The notes: generated by a model not told the origin, from the letters alone. 64,000 nt of DNA from Halorubrum kocurii JCM 14978 (GCF_000337355.1 NZ_AOJH01000006.1:74819-138818); one strand, 5' to 3'. Shown: positions 33,444 to 43,224, numbered from the stretch's first letter. Translations and numbers: made by a program.

Positions 33444-34358
33444 TTACCAGTCCAAGAAGTATTTGACGTAGCCGATGACCATGACAAACAGCCCAATGAC
33501 CATCAAGTTTGCCACGGCTGCTGCGTATCCCTGGTTCGGTGGGATCGTGTTGAACCCCCGCACATAGACGAACGTGCCGAGGATTGGAACGTTGTTGCCG
33601 ACGAACAGCCACACGTCGGAGAACACGTTGAAGTTCCAGATCCATCGCAGCAGAAACACCGCTGCGAGCACGAATTTTAGTTCCGGGAGCGTGATATCTT
33701 TGAATCGAGCCACTCGCCCGGCTCCATCTATTTTTGCCGCCTCGTAGAGCTCGTTGGGGATCGAGCGAACCCGTGCCAGGATCAGCAGAAAGGCGAACGG
33801 AAAGTACCGCCAAGTGTCGAATAGGATCACCATTCCCAGCGTCTCGCGGATATTCGTGCCCGACGGGTACAGTTCGAGCACGTCCTGCAGCAGGTGAGGA
33901 ACGATTCCATAGGTCGGCTGCAACAGCCATCTCCACGTGAACGCGATGGCGATCAGCGGGGCGATGTACGGCAGCAGGACGAGCCCACGCATGATCCCGT
34001 CACCGCGGAACTTGTTTCGGAAGAGCAGGGCTACGCCCAGTCCGAGAGCCGTCGCACCCACGTCGCTGAAAAAGGTGAAGATGAGCGTGTTTTGGACGGC
34101 CTCCCAGAACTCCGGATCGGACACTAACGCCTGGTAGTTGGCCAGGCCGACCCACTCGGGGGACTGAGTTGGGTCGACGGGAATTTCAGTGAAACTGAGA
34201 TAGATGTTGTACGCCACCGGATACACCAGCGACGCCCCAACGAGTAGCACAGAGGGCAGAATGAGGACGTACCCCAGCAGCATCTCTTTCTGCTTGATGG
34301 TCATGTCTCGGTCGAACACCGACCGCCCAGCGATCCAATCTCGGAAGGATGTTGACAT
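33444..34358 (-). CDS. Sugar ABC transporter permease, MalF/UgpA type (XacH-like)
   Basis: This 304-aa CUT1 permease has six membrane segments, an N-terminal LGYVLILPSVLLVGASLVYP and the EAA loop YEAAKIDGAGRVARFKDITLP. It lies 49 bp after the binding-protein gene and is coupled to the second permease. Its length is normal. Together with the other four gene products it would import a mono- or oligosaccharide, probably pentose-based. Confidence 0.9.
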   Translation of the reverse strand: MSTSFRDWIAGRSVFDRDMTIKQKEMLLGYVLILPSVLLVGASLVYPVAYNIYLSFTEIPVDPTQSPEWVGLANYQALVSDPEFWEAVQNTLIFTFFSDVGATALGLGVALLFRNKFRGDGIMRGLVLLPYIAPLIAIAFTWRWLLQPTYGIVPHLLQDVLELYPSGTNIRETLGMVILFDTWRYFPFAFLLILARVRSIPNELYEAAKIDGAGRVARFKDITLPELKFVLAAVFLLRWIWNFNVFSDVWLFVGNNVPILGTFVYVRGFNTIPPNQGYAAAVANLMVIGLFVMVIGYVKYFLDW

Positions 34359-34407
34359 TTGTTGTGTTGTCTTAGTTTTAGTTATTTATTTTTGCAATCA
34401 GGCCAGA

Positions 34408-35838
34408 TCATTCGATCAGATCGCGCATCTCGTCAGCTGTCTCGCTCGCGACCGTTTCTGGGTCATCACCGTCGATGACAGACCGGACGGCGTCGGTGAT
34501 GAGGAAGTTGCCGGTGATATCTCCGATCTCGGGGAACACCTCTTCGCCTCGGCGACCGAACCGTTCCATGTTCTCGATCGCGTTGGGAATGACCTCGTCG
34601 ATCCACTCGTCGCGGAACCGCTGGATGATCTCTTGGTCACGGAACGCATCGCTCTCCATGATATCCGGCCGCGGTGGGTTGAACAACGCGGGCTGGAGGT
34701 GCAGGAACGAAATGTACGGACTCTCGACCCCGCCTTCGGTGCTTTGGAAGTGCTCTTGGAACGACCGCGAGGCCCGGCGTGTCCCGGCATCCACGTTGAA
34801 AGTCGTCGTGGAGACCACTTCGCCGAAGGTCGTCTCCTTCTCCGGACCGTCAAGCAGCGCGGCGAAGTCGTAGTAGTCTAGGTCCTCAGTCGTCTCAGCT
34901 TGGAACGCGGTTTCGAAGTAGATACTGATGATGTTACTGCTGTAGAGGTACACCTGCCGGTCGTTCCAGATAGGGCCGACGTCCCCCGCCCCCATATCGC
35001 CCGGCGGGTTGTAGTCCCGGCACATCCGCCCGTAGAACTCCAAGGCCTCGACCATCGCGTCGTCGTCGAAAACGATGTTGCCGTCCGTGTCGAAGACGTG
35101 CGCGTCGTTCGAGAGCGCGAACATCTGGAACGTCTGCGTGGTGAACTGGCTCTGGTCGGATGCCAGCAGGCAGCCGTACTGGTTGTTGTCGGGGTCGTTA
35201 GCCGCCTCCGCGAACGTCTCGAACCCCTCCCAGGTGTTGGGGACCGGCAGATCGTTCTCCTGTCGGTAGTCCTCGCTGTACGGGATCGTCTGCGTCCAGA
35301 CGTACAGCGGCACGCCGAGGTAGTTGCCCTGACCATCGTTGACGAACTGGAGCGCCCGGTCGTAGAAGGCGTCCTCCCCGATACTCTGGACCACTTGCGT
35401 CGGGTCTTCCCTCGAGACGACACCTCGACCACTGAACAGCGCCCGGTTCGACAGTTCCGCGGTTCCCGGAAGCGTCCCGGCGGCGGCAGAGCTGCCGATC
35501 TCGGTTGGCAGGTCTGCTTCCGCGATGGCACGCTGGTTCAACTCGACGCCCGTCTCCTCCTCCCACGGTTCAGCGATCTCGGTGATCGCGTCCCGCCGGT
35601 CTTGGTTTGTCTCGAAGTGGAGAAGCGTCATCTGGTCAGGGAAATCCGGTTCCGAAGTGGACCCGTCGTCGCCGTCGCCGCCGTCGTCACCGTCGCTGCC
35701 ATCACTGCCATCACTGCCATCCGAGGTGTCGCCGTTGTCCCCGCCGCATCCTGCCAACCCCGCCAGCGCGAGCGTGCTGCCTTGAACTATTCTACGGCGC
35801 GTTACCGGGTTGACACTTTTCTTGTTATTGTCTCCCAT
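34408..35838 (-). CDS. Sugar ABC transporter substrate-binding lipoprotein (XacG-like)
   Basis: This 476-aa secreted protein begins MGDNNKKSVNPVTRRRIVQG followed by STLALAGLAGCGG. That is a Tat signal (TRRR) with a lipobox cysteine near residue 31, then a Gly/Asp/Ser-rich spacer and a family 1 solute-binding domain. It is anchored outside the cell and delivers substrate to the permeases. It is the first gene of the importer operon. The ATG at 35838 is preferred over an upstream in-frame start because the TATA box lies 25-32 bp away. Confidence 0.9.
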   Translation of the reverse strand: MGDNNKKSVNPVTRRRIVQGSTLALAGLAGCGGDNGDTSDGSDGSDGSDGDDGGDGDDGSTSEPDFPDQMTLLHFETNQDRRDAITEIAEPWEEETGVELNQRAIAEADLPTEIGSSAAAGTLPGTAELSNRALFSGRGVVSREDPTQVVQSIGEDAFYDRALQFVNDGQGNYLGVPLYVWTQTIPYSEDYRQENDLPVPNTWEGFETFAEAANDPDNNQYGCLLASDQSQFTTQTFQMFALSNDAHVFDTDGNIVFDDDAMVEALEFYGRMCRDYNPPGDMGAGDVGPIWNDRQVYLYSSNIISIYFETAFQAETTEDLDYYDFAALLDGPEKETTFGEVVSTTTFNVDAGTRRASRSFQEHFQSTEGGVESPYISFLHLQPALFNPPRPDIMESDAFRDQEIIQRFRDEWIDEVIPNAIENMERFGRRGEEVFPEIGDITGNFLITDAVRSVIDGDDPETVASETADEMRDLIE

Positions 35839-35862
35839 ATAGCACGAAATCCCGACCACACA

Positions 35863-35870
35863 CATAAATC
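35863..35870 (-). promoter_or_regulatory. TATA box of the sugar importer operon
   Basis: Read on the minus strand the sequence is gatttatg, 25-32 bp upstream of the binding-protein ATG. Confidence 0.5.
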
Positions 35871-36216
35871 TTGCTCAACTGGCCAACTATGTGATTAATG
35901 ATAACTGAATTAATGTAGTAGACTGGAAACCAGCTTATAATCGGACGTATTCCAATATTTTAGCGTCGTAAATTCATTATTATCGGTTGAGCGGAGCAAC
36001 AACCGTCGGCTGGTTGGGAAGTACTCAGGGCAATCAGCCGACCGACTGATGGCGGATCGCTAGCGGATCTAACGACGGATGGACCGACCGGTAGCGGGCT
36101 GCCGTATAGATACCACCGCCGATAGCTGTTCAGCCGCCCTCCTCGCGAGATTGCTGACGAGCAAGGGCGTTTCACCCCCTGAATTTATGTTACGCGCCGT
36201 CAGATTCTGTGCCACT
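35871..36216. other. Divergent regulatory region between importer operon and dehydratase
   Basis: About 350 bp, AT-rich at 35885-35990 and otherwise GC-rich. It should contain the control sites of the importer operon and of the dehydratase at 36217. A gaatttatgtt at about 36180-36190 could be the TATA box for the GTG start at 36217. No gene seen. Confidence 0.5.
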
Positions 36217-37338
36217 GTGGAAATCACTGGTATCACCCAGCACAGGCTACAGCACGAACTCCCCGCCCCATTCGACGCTTCGTGGGTCCCGGGCGGACAG
36301 CAGACAGAGCTAGCCGTTGATCTCTTCGAGGTACACACCGACGAAGGAATCACCGGCGTGACGGCGATGCCGTCCTTCCCAGGAGGGCTCGACCTCGAAC
36401 CGGTTTTCGAGAGCCAGTTGGTGGGCGAGAACCCCCACCACGTCGAGCGGATACTCGACTTCCTCGACACGGTCGAGTTCTTGGGAGCGGACGCCCGCTA
36501 CATCGAGGTGGCTCTGTGGGACATCATCGGGAAAGACGCCGGAAAGCCGATCTACGAACTGCTCGGGGGTGATGACGAGCCGATCGCCGCGTACGCGAGT
36601 ACCGGCGCCATAAAACCCGCCGAGGAGCGGCTCGACTACGTAGCAGATCGCGTGGCGGAGGGGTTCGAGGCGGTCAAACTCCGGTTCGGATCGCCTGACG
36701 TCGAGACAGACCTCGACGTGGCCCGTACGATACGCGAGGAGTTTCCGGATCTGACGCTCATGGTCGATGCTAACAACGGTTGGAGTATGCGCCTAGCCGG
36801 CGAAGTCGGTCACGAGTGGTCCCTCGCCGAGGCCAAGCAGGTGGCGGCCGGACTGGAGGCGATCGGTGATGTCGCGTGGCTAGAGGAGCCGCTCCCACAG
36901 CGCAATTACCAACGACTCGCTGAACTCCGAGACAGCACGTCGATTGCGATCGCAGGCGGCGAGTCGACCGGCGGCCTCGCCTCATTCCGGGAGTACATCG
37001 ACCACCGTTCGTTGGACGTGCTGCAGCCCGATGCCATCTTCGCGACTGGGATCCTCGACGGAAAAAAAGTCGCTGGGATGGCCGAGGCCTTCGGCTTCGA
37101 GTTCGCCCCGCATACGTGGTCGAACGGCATCGGCCTCGCCGCGAACCTTCACCTGCTGGCCGCGACACAGGCTCAGTGGTGTGAGTACCCCCACGAACCG
37201 CCGGGATTCCTTCCGGAGGAGCGGGATTTCATGCTCAAAGAGACGATTGTCACCGAGGACGGGTACGTGACGCCGCCTGACGACCCCGGCTTAGGGGTGG
37301 ATATTGACTGGGACGTCGTCGAGGCGACCGAGGTGTAG
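36217..37338 (+). CDS. Enolase-superfamily sugar-acid dehydratase (second copy)
   Basis: This 373-aa mandelate-racemase-type enzyme has a capping domain, then the barrel with AVKLRFGSPD, metal ligands in MVDANNGWS, LEEPLPQ and AGGEST, and the His block EFAPHTWSNG. It differs strongly from the homologue at 22491 and is probably specific for another acid sugar. The start is uncertain: GTG at 36217 (VEITGITQ) gives the usual N-terminus and lies about 30 bp after a TATA-like sequence; ATG at 36187 is the alternative. It is divergent from the importer operon. Confidence 0.82.
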   Translation: MEITGITQHRLQHELPAPFDASWVPGGQQTELAVDLFEVHTDEGITGVTAMPSFPGGLDLEPVFESQLVGENPHHVERILDFLDTVEFLGADARYIEVALWDIIGKDAGKPIYELLGGDDEPIAAYASTGAIKPAEERLDYVADRVAEGFEAVKLRFGSPDVETDLDVARTIREEFPDLTLMVDANNGWSMRLAGEVGHEWSLAEAKQVAAGLEAIGDVAWLEEPLPQRNYQRLAELRDSTSIAIAGGESTGGLASFREYIDHRSLDVLQPDAIFATGILDGKKVAGMAEAFGFEFAPHTWSNGIGLAANLHLLAATQAQWCEYPHEPPGFLPEERDFMLKETIVTEDGYVTPPDDPGLGVDIDWDVVEATEV

Positions 37339-37494
37339 TTCCTCTCGACTCTCGCAGCTTCGAGCTCGCGACCCTATTCTCTCAGTGGGCCACTTCGCTA
37401 TCAACTCGGCCGGGCCTCCCGTAGCCGTCTCGTTTATTTTCGTACTTTCTTACCTTCGTCCACTCTTGTCGTCGCTGTTCGCTCCGAAGTCGGC

Positions 37495-38355
37495 TCATTT
37501 GTCGAGCCAATCCCTGCGCCAGGACTCCGTTGTCCGCGTTTGATTAAATGTGTAAAGTCTGAGCCGCCTGATATTGTAGTGCGGATCCTCCAACGAAGGA
37601 GCGATGACGGGCAGCATATCGTCGGGTTTGTAATGGCCTCCCGACCCAATGAGCATGCGGAGGAAAGTGAACACGCCCGCAGTCTTTCTAGCGAAACTGA
37701 GCGGACCAGCGACTCCCCACCGACGAGCCAGTGTCATCAGTTGCCGATACTCCATTACGCCAGGGATCCCAGTCTCGACCGGCAGTTCAATGCCCCGGTC
37801 CCGGACACCGTCGATCCAGTCAACGATGGCTTCGGCGTCGAAACACATCTGCGTGACGAGGTAGGTCGCGTGCGGAGCCTTGCGCTGCATGGCCTCGTCC
37901 AGTATCTCCGCGGCTATCTCGCTGTGGCCGGTGGGATACCCTCCGATACCCACCTCCTCGAACTCGTATCCCAGCCGTTCGAGTTCGAGGAGGACATCGA
38001 GTGCGGACTCAAACTCCCCGATCGGTTCGTCCCGGTCGCCGCCGGGAACGAAGATGTCGGTGACACCGGCTTGCTTGAGCCGGCCAGCGATCCGGTCGAG
38101 TTCGTCGGCGTCCTCGACGAATCGAGCGGCTACGTGCGGAACCACCTCGTAGCCGTGTTCCCGTGCTAGTTCGGTCTTTTCCACCGTCTGTTCCATTCCC
38201 AGATTGGGCGTCAGCACGACGGCTAGACGCGCGCCCTCCGGCAGGTGTGATATCGCCTCGCCGAACCCTTCGCCCGGTAGTGTATCGAACGTAACATCTG
38301 AAAGATACTTCTGGATGGCTGACCGGTCAATACCGGCTGCGGTCTTTTGAGACAT
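37495..38355 (-). CDS. Methylenetetrahydrofolate reductase-like (MetF family) protein
   Basis: This 286-aa TIM-barrel protein shows VVPHVAARFVEDADELDRIA, TDIFVPGGDRDEPIGEFESA, EVGIGGYPTGHSEI and YLVTQMCFDAEAIVDWID, with GIPGVMEYRQLMTLARRWGV near the C-terminus. These are the order and spacing of MetF-type flavoproteins. It would handle one-carbon units on a folate-type carrier, possibly methyl groups released by the catabolic island downstream (inference). No MetH/MetE-like gene is in the window. Start at the ATG giving MSQKTAAG. Confidence 0.85.
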   Translation of the reverse strand: MSQKTAAGIDRSAIQKYLSDVTFDTLPGEGFGEAISHLPEGARLAVVLTPNLGMEQTVEKTELAREHGYEVVPHVAARFVEDADELDRIAGRLKQAGVTDIFVPGGDRDEPIGEFESALDVLLELERLGYEFEEVGIGGYPTGHSEIAAEILDEAMQRKAPHATYLVTQMCFDAEAIVDWIDGVRDRGIELPVETGIPGVMEYRQLMTLARRWGVAGPLSFARKTAGVFTFLRMLIGSGGHYKPDDMLPVIAPSLEDPHYNIRRLRLYTFNQTRTTESWRRDWLDK

Positions 38356-38532
38356 ATGCATGTGAATGACAACCAAGAATAAAAACTGAGGGGCTGTAAG
38401 GGAGTGTCACCACACCTCGGCCGGCGGTCTGTAGGGACGTACATCTACCCTATCCGAGAGTTTCCGGAGTTGTCGGGCTGCAAGCTGCGGTCGGTGTCCA
38501 GTGCAGATGTCGGGACGGTCGGGGACGCGATA

Positions 38533-38541
38533 CTATTTTAA
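38533..38541 (+). promoter_or_regulatory. TATA box of the second Gfo/Idh/MocA gene
   Basis: The sequence ctattttaa is centred 28 bp upstream of the ATG at 38565, giving a leaderless transcript and fixing that start. Confidence 0.55.
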
Positions 38542-38564
38542 TGGGTGGCTGGCAATGGCGTTGT

Positions 38565-39647
38565 ATGAGTCTACAAGCTGGTATTATAGGCACCGGTGGC
38601 GTTGCCGGTATGGGGCTGCTCGGCGTCCACGACGAAGGTGACATCGGGACGAAACCCGTTCAGGCAAGTCACGCAGGTGGATATGCGAAGAGCGACTCGG
38701 TCGAGCTCGTCGCAGTTGCGGATATCAACGAAGAAAAGCTCAATCGGTTCGGTGAGGTCTGGGACATCCCAGAATCCGGACGATACATCGGACACGAGGC
38801 GATGTTAGAGACCGAGGACCTCGATGTTGTCTCGGTCGCGACACCGACCTTCCTACACCACGACCACGTCGTCGATGCCGTTCAGCTCGCCGACCCAGAC
38901 GCGATTTGGTGTGAGAAACCGATCGCATCGAACGTATCGGACGCACGGAACATGGTGGATGTCTGTTCTGAGGCGAAAACGGAGCTCGTTGTGAATCACA
39001 CGTCCAGGTTCACGGATAATATGCGGACGCTCCACGAGCACATCAGGGACGGACTCATCGGCGATATTCGCTCGATGACTGGACTGTTCCGCAGAGAGCT
39101 GCTCAGGAACTCAACACACGTCCTCGACACGATGACCTTGATGACTGACTCCCGCGGGCAGCGCGTGAGCGGGTATCTGAATGGGGAAAACGACGCAGTC
39201 GACGCGCTCGGCGCGGACGAGTCGGTCGACGATTCGGGCGGTGGCGGTCACATCATCTTCGAAGACGGGACCTTCGCCACGGTCGACTGTACCGTCTCCC
39301 GCGACGAGTCGACGTACGCCTATCATTTCCTCGGCACGGACGGGCGTGTTGAAGTCAACATCGTCGAGGGCTCCTGGCGGTACTGGGATCTCGTCGATGG
39401 CGCTCACGTCGAAAAGGAGTTGCCAGACTTGGAGCCAGATCCGGACGGCTACGCGAAGGGGTTCGCGAACGCTGTCGAACACATCGAGTCAGTCATTACT
39501 GGGGCGGAGTCGAACCGCTCCAGCGGCGAGGATGCGATCCGATCGCTGGAGATTATTATCGCCCTCTACATCTCAGACTTCACCGGCGGACACGTCTCGC
39601 TTCCGCTCAACCGCCCCCTCGAAAACGTGGATGTCACGTCCTGGTAG
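38565..39647 (+). CDS. Gfo/Idh/MocA-family oxidoreductase
   Basis: This 360-aa enzyme begins MSLQAGIIGTGGVAGMG, a Rossmann fold with GTGGVAG near 9. It has VVSVATPTFLHHDH, the catalytic-lysine block WCEKPIASNVSDA and a C-terminal beta domain. It differs from the XacA-like enzyme in having an insertion after the first strand and HTSRFTDNM in place of the YRLQF-type region. It likely oxidises a sugar or polyol. The neighbours are a dehydratase, a MetF-like gene and an IclR regulator. Confidence 0.85.
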   Translation: MSLQAGIIGTGGVAGMGLLGVHDEGDIGTKPVQASHAGGYAKSDSVELVAVADINEEKLNRFGEVWDIPESGRYIGHEAMLETEDLDVVSVATPTFLHHDHVVDAVQLADPDAIWCEKPIASNVSDARNMVDVCSEAKTELVVNHTSRFTDNMRTLHEHIRDGLIGDIRSMTGLFRRELLRNSTHVLDTMTLMTDSRGQRVSGYLNGENDAVDALGADESVDDSGGGGHIIFEDGTFATVDCTVSRDESTYAYHFLGTDGRVEVNIVEGSWRYWDLVDGAHVEKELPDLEPDPDGYAKGFANAVEHIESVITGAESNRSSGEDAIRSLEIIIALYISDFTGGHVSLPLNRPLENVDVTSW

Positions 39648-39846
39648 CGTCTCGACGACCGGTTGCTGACAGCGGCCGGCGAATCGGAGCGGGTGTCCCG
39701 GCACGCCGCAGTGGGTAAACAGGTCAGTCGGGTATTTGATAGTGACCGGAGGCCCCCACCGTCGAGGGTATTCCAGCCGGCCGATCAGGCCCAGAAACCC
39801 GTTTATTAGGAGTAAACGTTAATTCGGCGCAGCCTGATTAGCCCGT

Positions 39847-40593
39847 ATGGACTCAGATCCGAACCATATCGACGCGGTCAAAACGAGTGTGCGGGTTGTT
39901 AACGCGCTCTACGATCGGGAGTCTTGTGGGGTGACAGAACTGGGGAACGAGCTCGGACTTCCGAAGAGTACCGTCTACACGCACCTGTCGACACTAGTCG
40001 ATCAGGACCTCGTCATAAAGTCGGGAGACCAGTACCGGCTCTCCTTGCGGTACCTCGAGATCGGTGGCCAAGTGCGCTCCAGGACGATCTTCGACCAAGC
40101 CAAAGAGGCGGTCGACGCTGTCGCGGACGACCTGAACGAACTGGTGAACCTCATGATCGAGGAAGACGGCATCGGAGTGTACCTCTACTCGGTGCAAGGC
40201 GACGAGGCAATCGACCTCAGGACGACCCCCGGGAGACATAAGCCGCTCAACACGACGGCGCTCGGCAAAGCGATCATGTCCCAGATGGGTCCGGATCGGG
40301 TAGAAGAGATAATCGAGCGCCACGGGCTCCCCGCGGTAACTGAGCGCACGATCACCGACCGAGACGAGTTACTGGACCAACTTGACGTCATCCGTGAAAG
40401 GGGGTACGCGCGCGACAAGGAGGAGAACCTTCGGGGGGTATCGTGCATCGCCGTACCGATCGTCGTCGATCAAAATGTGTACGGTGCGCTGAGCGTTTCC
40501 GCCACAGTCAGCCGGATGGAGTCCCCGGAGCCGATCTACGAGCGACTCCGAAGCGCGGCAAATCGCATCGAAGTCACTGTCGAGTACGGGTAG
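39847..40593 (+). CDS. IclR-family transcriptional regulator
   Basis: This 248-aa regulator has an N-terminal winged helix (GVTELGNELGLPKSTVYTHL, then VDQDLVIKSGDQYRL) and the IclR effector-binding domain (TPGRHKPLNTTALGKAIMSQ, then RGVSCIAVPIVVDQNVYGAL). Haloferax xylose/arabinose genes are controlled by an IclR-type activator (XacR), so this gene could control the importer and dehydrogenase genes here. That is inference by family and neighbourhood. The other candidate targets are the downstream catabolic genes. Confidence 0.9.
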   Translation: MDSDPNHIDAVKTSVRVVNALYDRESCGVTELGNELGLPKSTVYTHLSTLVDQDLVIKSGDQYRLSLRYLEIGGQVRSRTIFDQAKEAVDAVADDLNELVNLMIEEDGIGVYLYSVQGDEAIDLRTTPGRHKPLNTTALGKAIMSQMGPDRVEEIIERHGLPAVTERTITDRDELLDQLDVIRERGYARDKEENLRGVSCIAVPIVVDQNVYGALSVSATVSRMESPEPIYERLRSAANRIEVTVEYG

Positions 40594-41634
40594 TCCGCCA
40601 GCACCACCTCGCGGGACCGGCTCTTCGAGTCCGACTGTCGGGGGTCAGACAAAATCGGTTCACGGTGTTATTACGACAAAAGCCGTATGTTTAGGTTAGT
40701 CACAGTTATTTTACACGGCGAATAATTTATAATCTGGGGTGGAATATTCCGTTTACTAAGATTAAACAAAACAAGATCGTGATATTCGTGTTAACGCTTG
40801 GCATAACACCGGGCCGGAACGACTGTAGCTGAGTTCGACTCTCTTATCGACTGATTTCGACCGATAGAGGATTAACTGAGGCAGATACCCTCGACAAATT
40901 GCCGGACTGTCGGTATCGTGTCGGCTCTGTCGACAGCCTGTGAAGCGCGATACCGTTCGTACCAATTGAACAAAACGTTTTCAATGACACGTTCCTTACA
41001 GTTGTGTGAAATATCTGGCAAATAATGTGCCATGTAATCAAGAGTAGTCGCGAACTGCTGAGAAAACTCTCTATATTTCCAACTTCTAAGAGGTCGTGTG
41101 GAAACGACGAAGAGGATTCCGTGACGGCCTCACGCGACGATCGGTCCTCGTTGCGACAGAATATCGCTGTAATCAGGGCTACAATTACACTAGTACGACT
41201 GTAATTTTCTGTTGGTGCACCCATCCCACTCCGGGTGCGGCGGGCGACGGACAGCTGTGAGCTATTTGTTTACTCTCATTGAACGAATTCTCACGTGTCC
41301 ATCCACGCTCCATTCCGGGTGCAAGCGGCGGATCCACTGACTATTCTCGGGCCGGACAGGGTGACTTGAGAAAGATAGGAGCGCGAATTGGAGAGGCGGA
41401 CCCAACGTGTCGAGTGACGCAACCGCGAGTGACACTGTGGTCACAGCATCTCGTCAGGTGCTTTTCAACAGGAGTCCCGGTCGGGCGGAGGGTCACCGTC
41501 GCGGTGTTCCGCTGACCGCGGACCGTACCGTCGTCCGCGATGAGCGCTGACGGCGGCCGCTATCGGCGGGCAGAGAAGGGTTCGCGAGACCACGAACCCG
41601 CTAATCGGTAACAGGCTGGCCTGGCGCGGGGTAG
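40594..41634. other. Long intergenic region between sugar genes and the catabolic island
   Basis: About 1,040 bp. The part at 40680-40800 is AT-rich. The part at 40872-41130 holds a degraded reading frame (listed separately). The rest, to 41634, has no protein-like frame. Its length and lower GC content suggest a junction between two acquired blocks. Confidence 0.5.
40872..41033 (-). pseudogene. Possible degraded gene tail
   Basis: From the ATG at 41033 a 53-codon frame reads MAHYLPDISHNCKERVIENV then LFNWYERYRASQAVDRAD and ends FVEGICLS. The same frame stays open upstream for about 30 codons (PLRSWKYREFSQQFATTLDY) with no start. It looks like the C-terminus of a real protein whose front is lost. 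I cannot name the family; transposase or regulator are both possible. Confidence 0.3.
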
Positions 41635-43065
41635 TTAGTCGTAAAGCGTCGTCGTCGTGGGGACCTCGTCGGAGAGACCGGAGTTTTCGGCCGTCCGGAT
41701 CGCGTGCTTGCGTGCTTGCTCTTTTATTTCTGCCTCGTCCATTGTCGTGACTTCCCGGTCTTCCATGACGATGTCGCCGTCGATAACGGAGTGGTGGACG
41801 TTGTGGGAGTTCGCCGAGTAGACGAGCGTCTGGACCGGCCGGTGGAATGGTGTCCACTCCAGTTCGTCGAGGTCGAGCATGATGAGGTCGGCCCGCTTAC
41901 CGACCTCCACCGATCCGATTTCGTCGTCCCAGAGCAGCGAACGGGCCCCGTCGATCGTCGCCATCCGGACGGCCTTCCTCGCGGGCACCAGTTCGGGATC
42001 CATCCGAGCGTCTTTGAAGAGGCCCGCAGTAATGTACATCTGCTTGAACATGTCGGCCGACCCGGCCGCCGAGTTCCCGTCACACCCGAGCGAGACGGTG
42101 ACGCCAGCGTCGAGCATTTCTGGGTACTTGCCGATGTTCGCCGCGCCCTTTGCGAGTTTAAACGAGGTCCCCGGGTTGAAGGCGACCTTCGTGTCGTGTT
42201 TTGCGAGGAGATCGATTTCGTGGTCCTTGAGTGCGACCACGTGAGCCAGCACCACGTTCGGGCCGAGCGCATCGATGTCCGCGAGACGGCTTACGGGCCA
42301 CTTGCCGTACTTCTCCTGGCTTCCTTCAGCCTCTTCGATCGACGACGCGATGTGATAGGTCGTCCCGACGCCGAGCTCCTCGGCTAGCTCGCTCGCCCCG
42401 CGGTGGAGTTCGGCACTGCACGGCTCTTTGCCTTCGATGTTTGCCCAGCAGCGAATCCTCCCGTCGGCGTAGTTGTTCCACTCCTCGACGCTTTCCCTGA
42501 GGGCAGCCAGCGCCTCGTCGGCATCGTCGAAGAAGTGGTGGTCGACCATCTCTTCGGACCAGTACGGCGGGATCTCGTCGGGCATGACGTCTGCAGCGTG
42601 GCGCCCGGTAACACCACGCATTCCGGTCTCGGCGGCCGCTTTGACGCTGATGCCGGCGTCGGTCTGGGAACCCATATCGAGGAAACAGGTCGTGCCGGTC
42701 TTGATCATCTCCAGACAGGCCATCCGGATGCTCCACGGTTCGGCCACCTCATCAACCGACGCGTAGTACGGTTTCGCCCAGTTGAATACCCACGGTCGCG
42801 TGGACATATTGTCCGGGAACAGCCCCCGACTCAGGTGTTCCGAGAGGTGGAAGTGCGAATCCACAAGTCCGGGCATGAGGAGCATGCCGCTTCCGTCAAG
42901 GACGCGGTCGAAATCCGGTTCGCGATACTTCTCACCAATCTCGTCAGCAGGACCGATATCCTCGATCGTACTTCCCTCAACGACGATCGATGTGTCCTCG
43001 AGCACACTGTCGCTGGAGTCAACGGTAATGACGATGTCGACGTCTTTTATTAGTAGATTTTCCAT
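41635..43065 (-). CDS. Amidohydrolase-superfamily deaminase/hydrolase (TrzA/AtzB-like)
   Basis: This 476-aa protein has metal ligands H71 and H73 in PGLVDSHFHLSEH, later HxxS-type residues in GTTYHIAS and VVLAHVVAL, and the catalytic Asp block VSLGCDGNSAAGS. This is the architecture of cytosine-deaminase-like amidohydrolases such as S-adenosylhomocysteine, guanine or triazine deaminases. The C-terminal KRADLIMLDLDELEW strand is present. The normal His of the H..E motif is modified (YHIASSIEE), which may change specificity. It is a candidate ring-opening or deaminating enzyme of the catabolic island. Confidence 0.85.
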   Translation of the reverse strand: MENLLIKDVDIVITVDSSDSVLEDTSIVVEGSTIEDIGPADEIGEKYREPDFDRVLDGSGMLLMPGLVDSHFHLSEHLSRGLFPDNMSTRPWVFNWAKPYYASVDEVAEPWSIRMACLEMIKTGTTCFLDMGSQTDAGISVKAAAETGMRGVTGRHAADVMPDEIPPYWSEEMVDHHFFDDADEALAALRESVEEWNNYADGRIRCWANIEGKEPCSAELHRGASELAEELGVGTTYHIASSIEEAEGSQEKYGKWPVSRLADIDALGPNVVLAHVVALKDHEIDLLAKHDTKVAFNPGTSFKLAKGAANIGKYPEMLDAGVTVSLGCDGNSAAGSADMFKQMYITAGLFKDARMDPELVPARKAVRMATIDGARSLLWDDEIGSVEVGKRADLIMLDLDELEWTPFHRPVQTLVYSANSHNVHHSVIDGDIVMEDREVTTMDEAEIKEQARKHAIRTAENSGLSDEVPTTTTLYD

Positions 43066-43224
43066 CTTGTGGATACTCCATTTGCGTCGTCAGATCAGTT
43101 CTGTAGCATCTGTAATGATACTGTCGGCGCGATGGGCGATCGCGTCTTGGTGCAGTGTGAGGAGTACGACACCGTCAGGTGGGGTCATCTGGGGACCGTC
43201 GTCATCGGTCCCTCCCGAGCCCGG

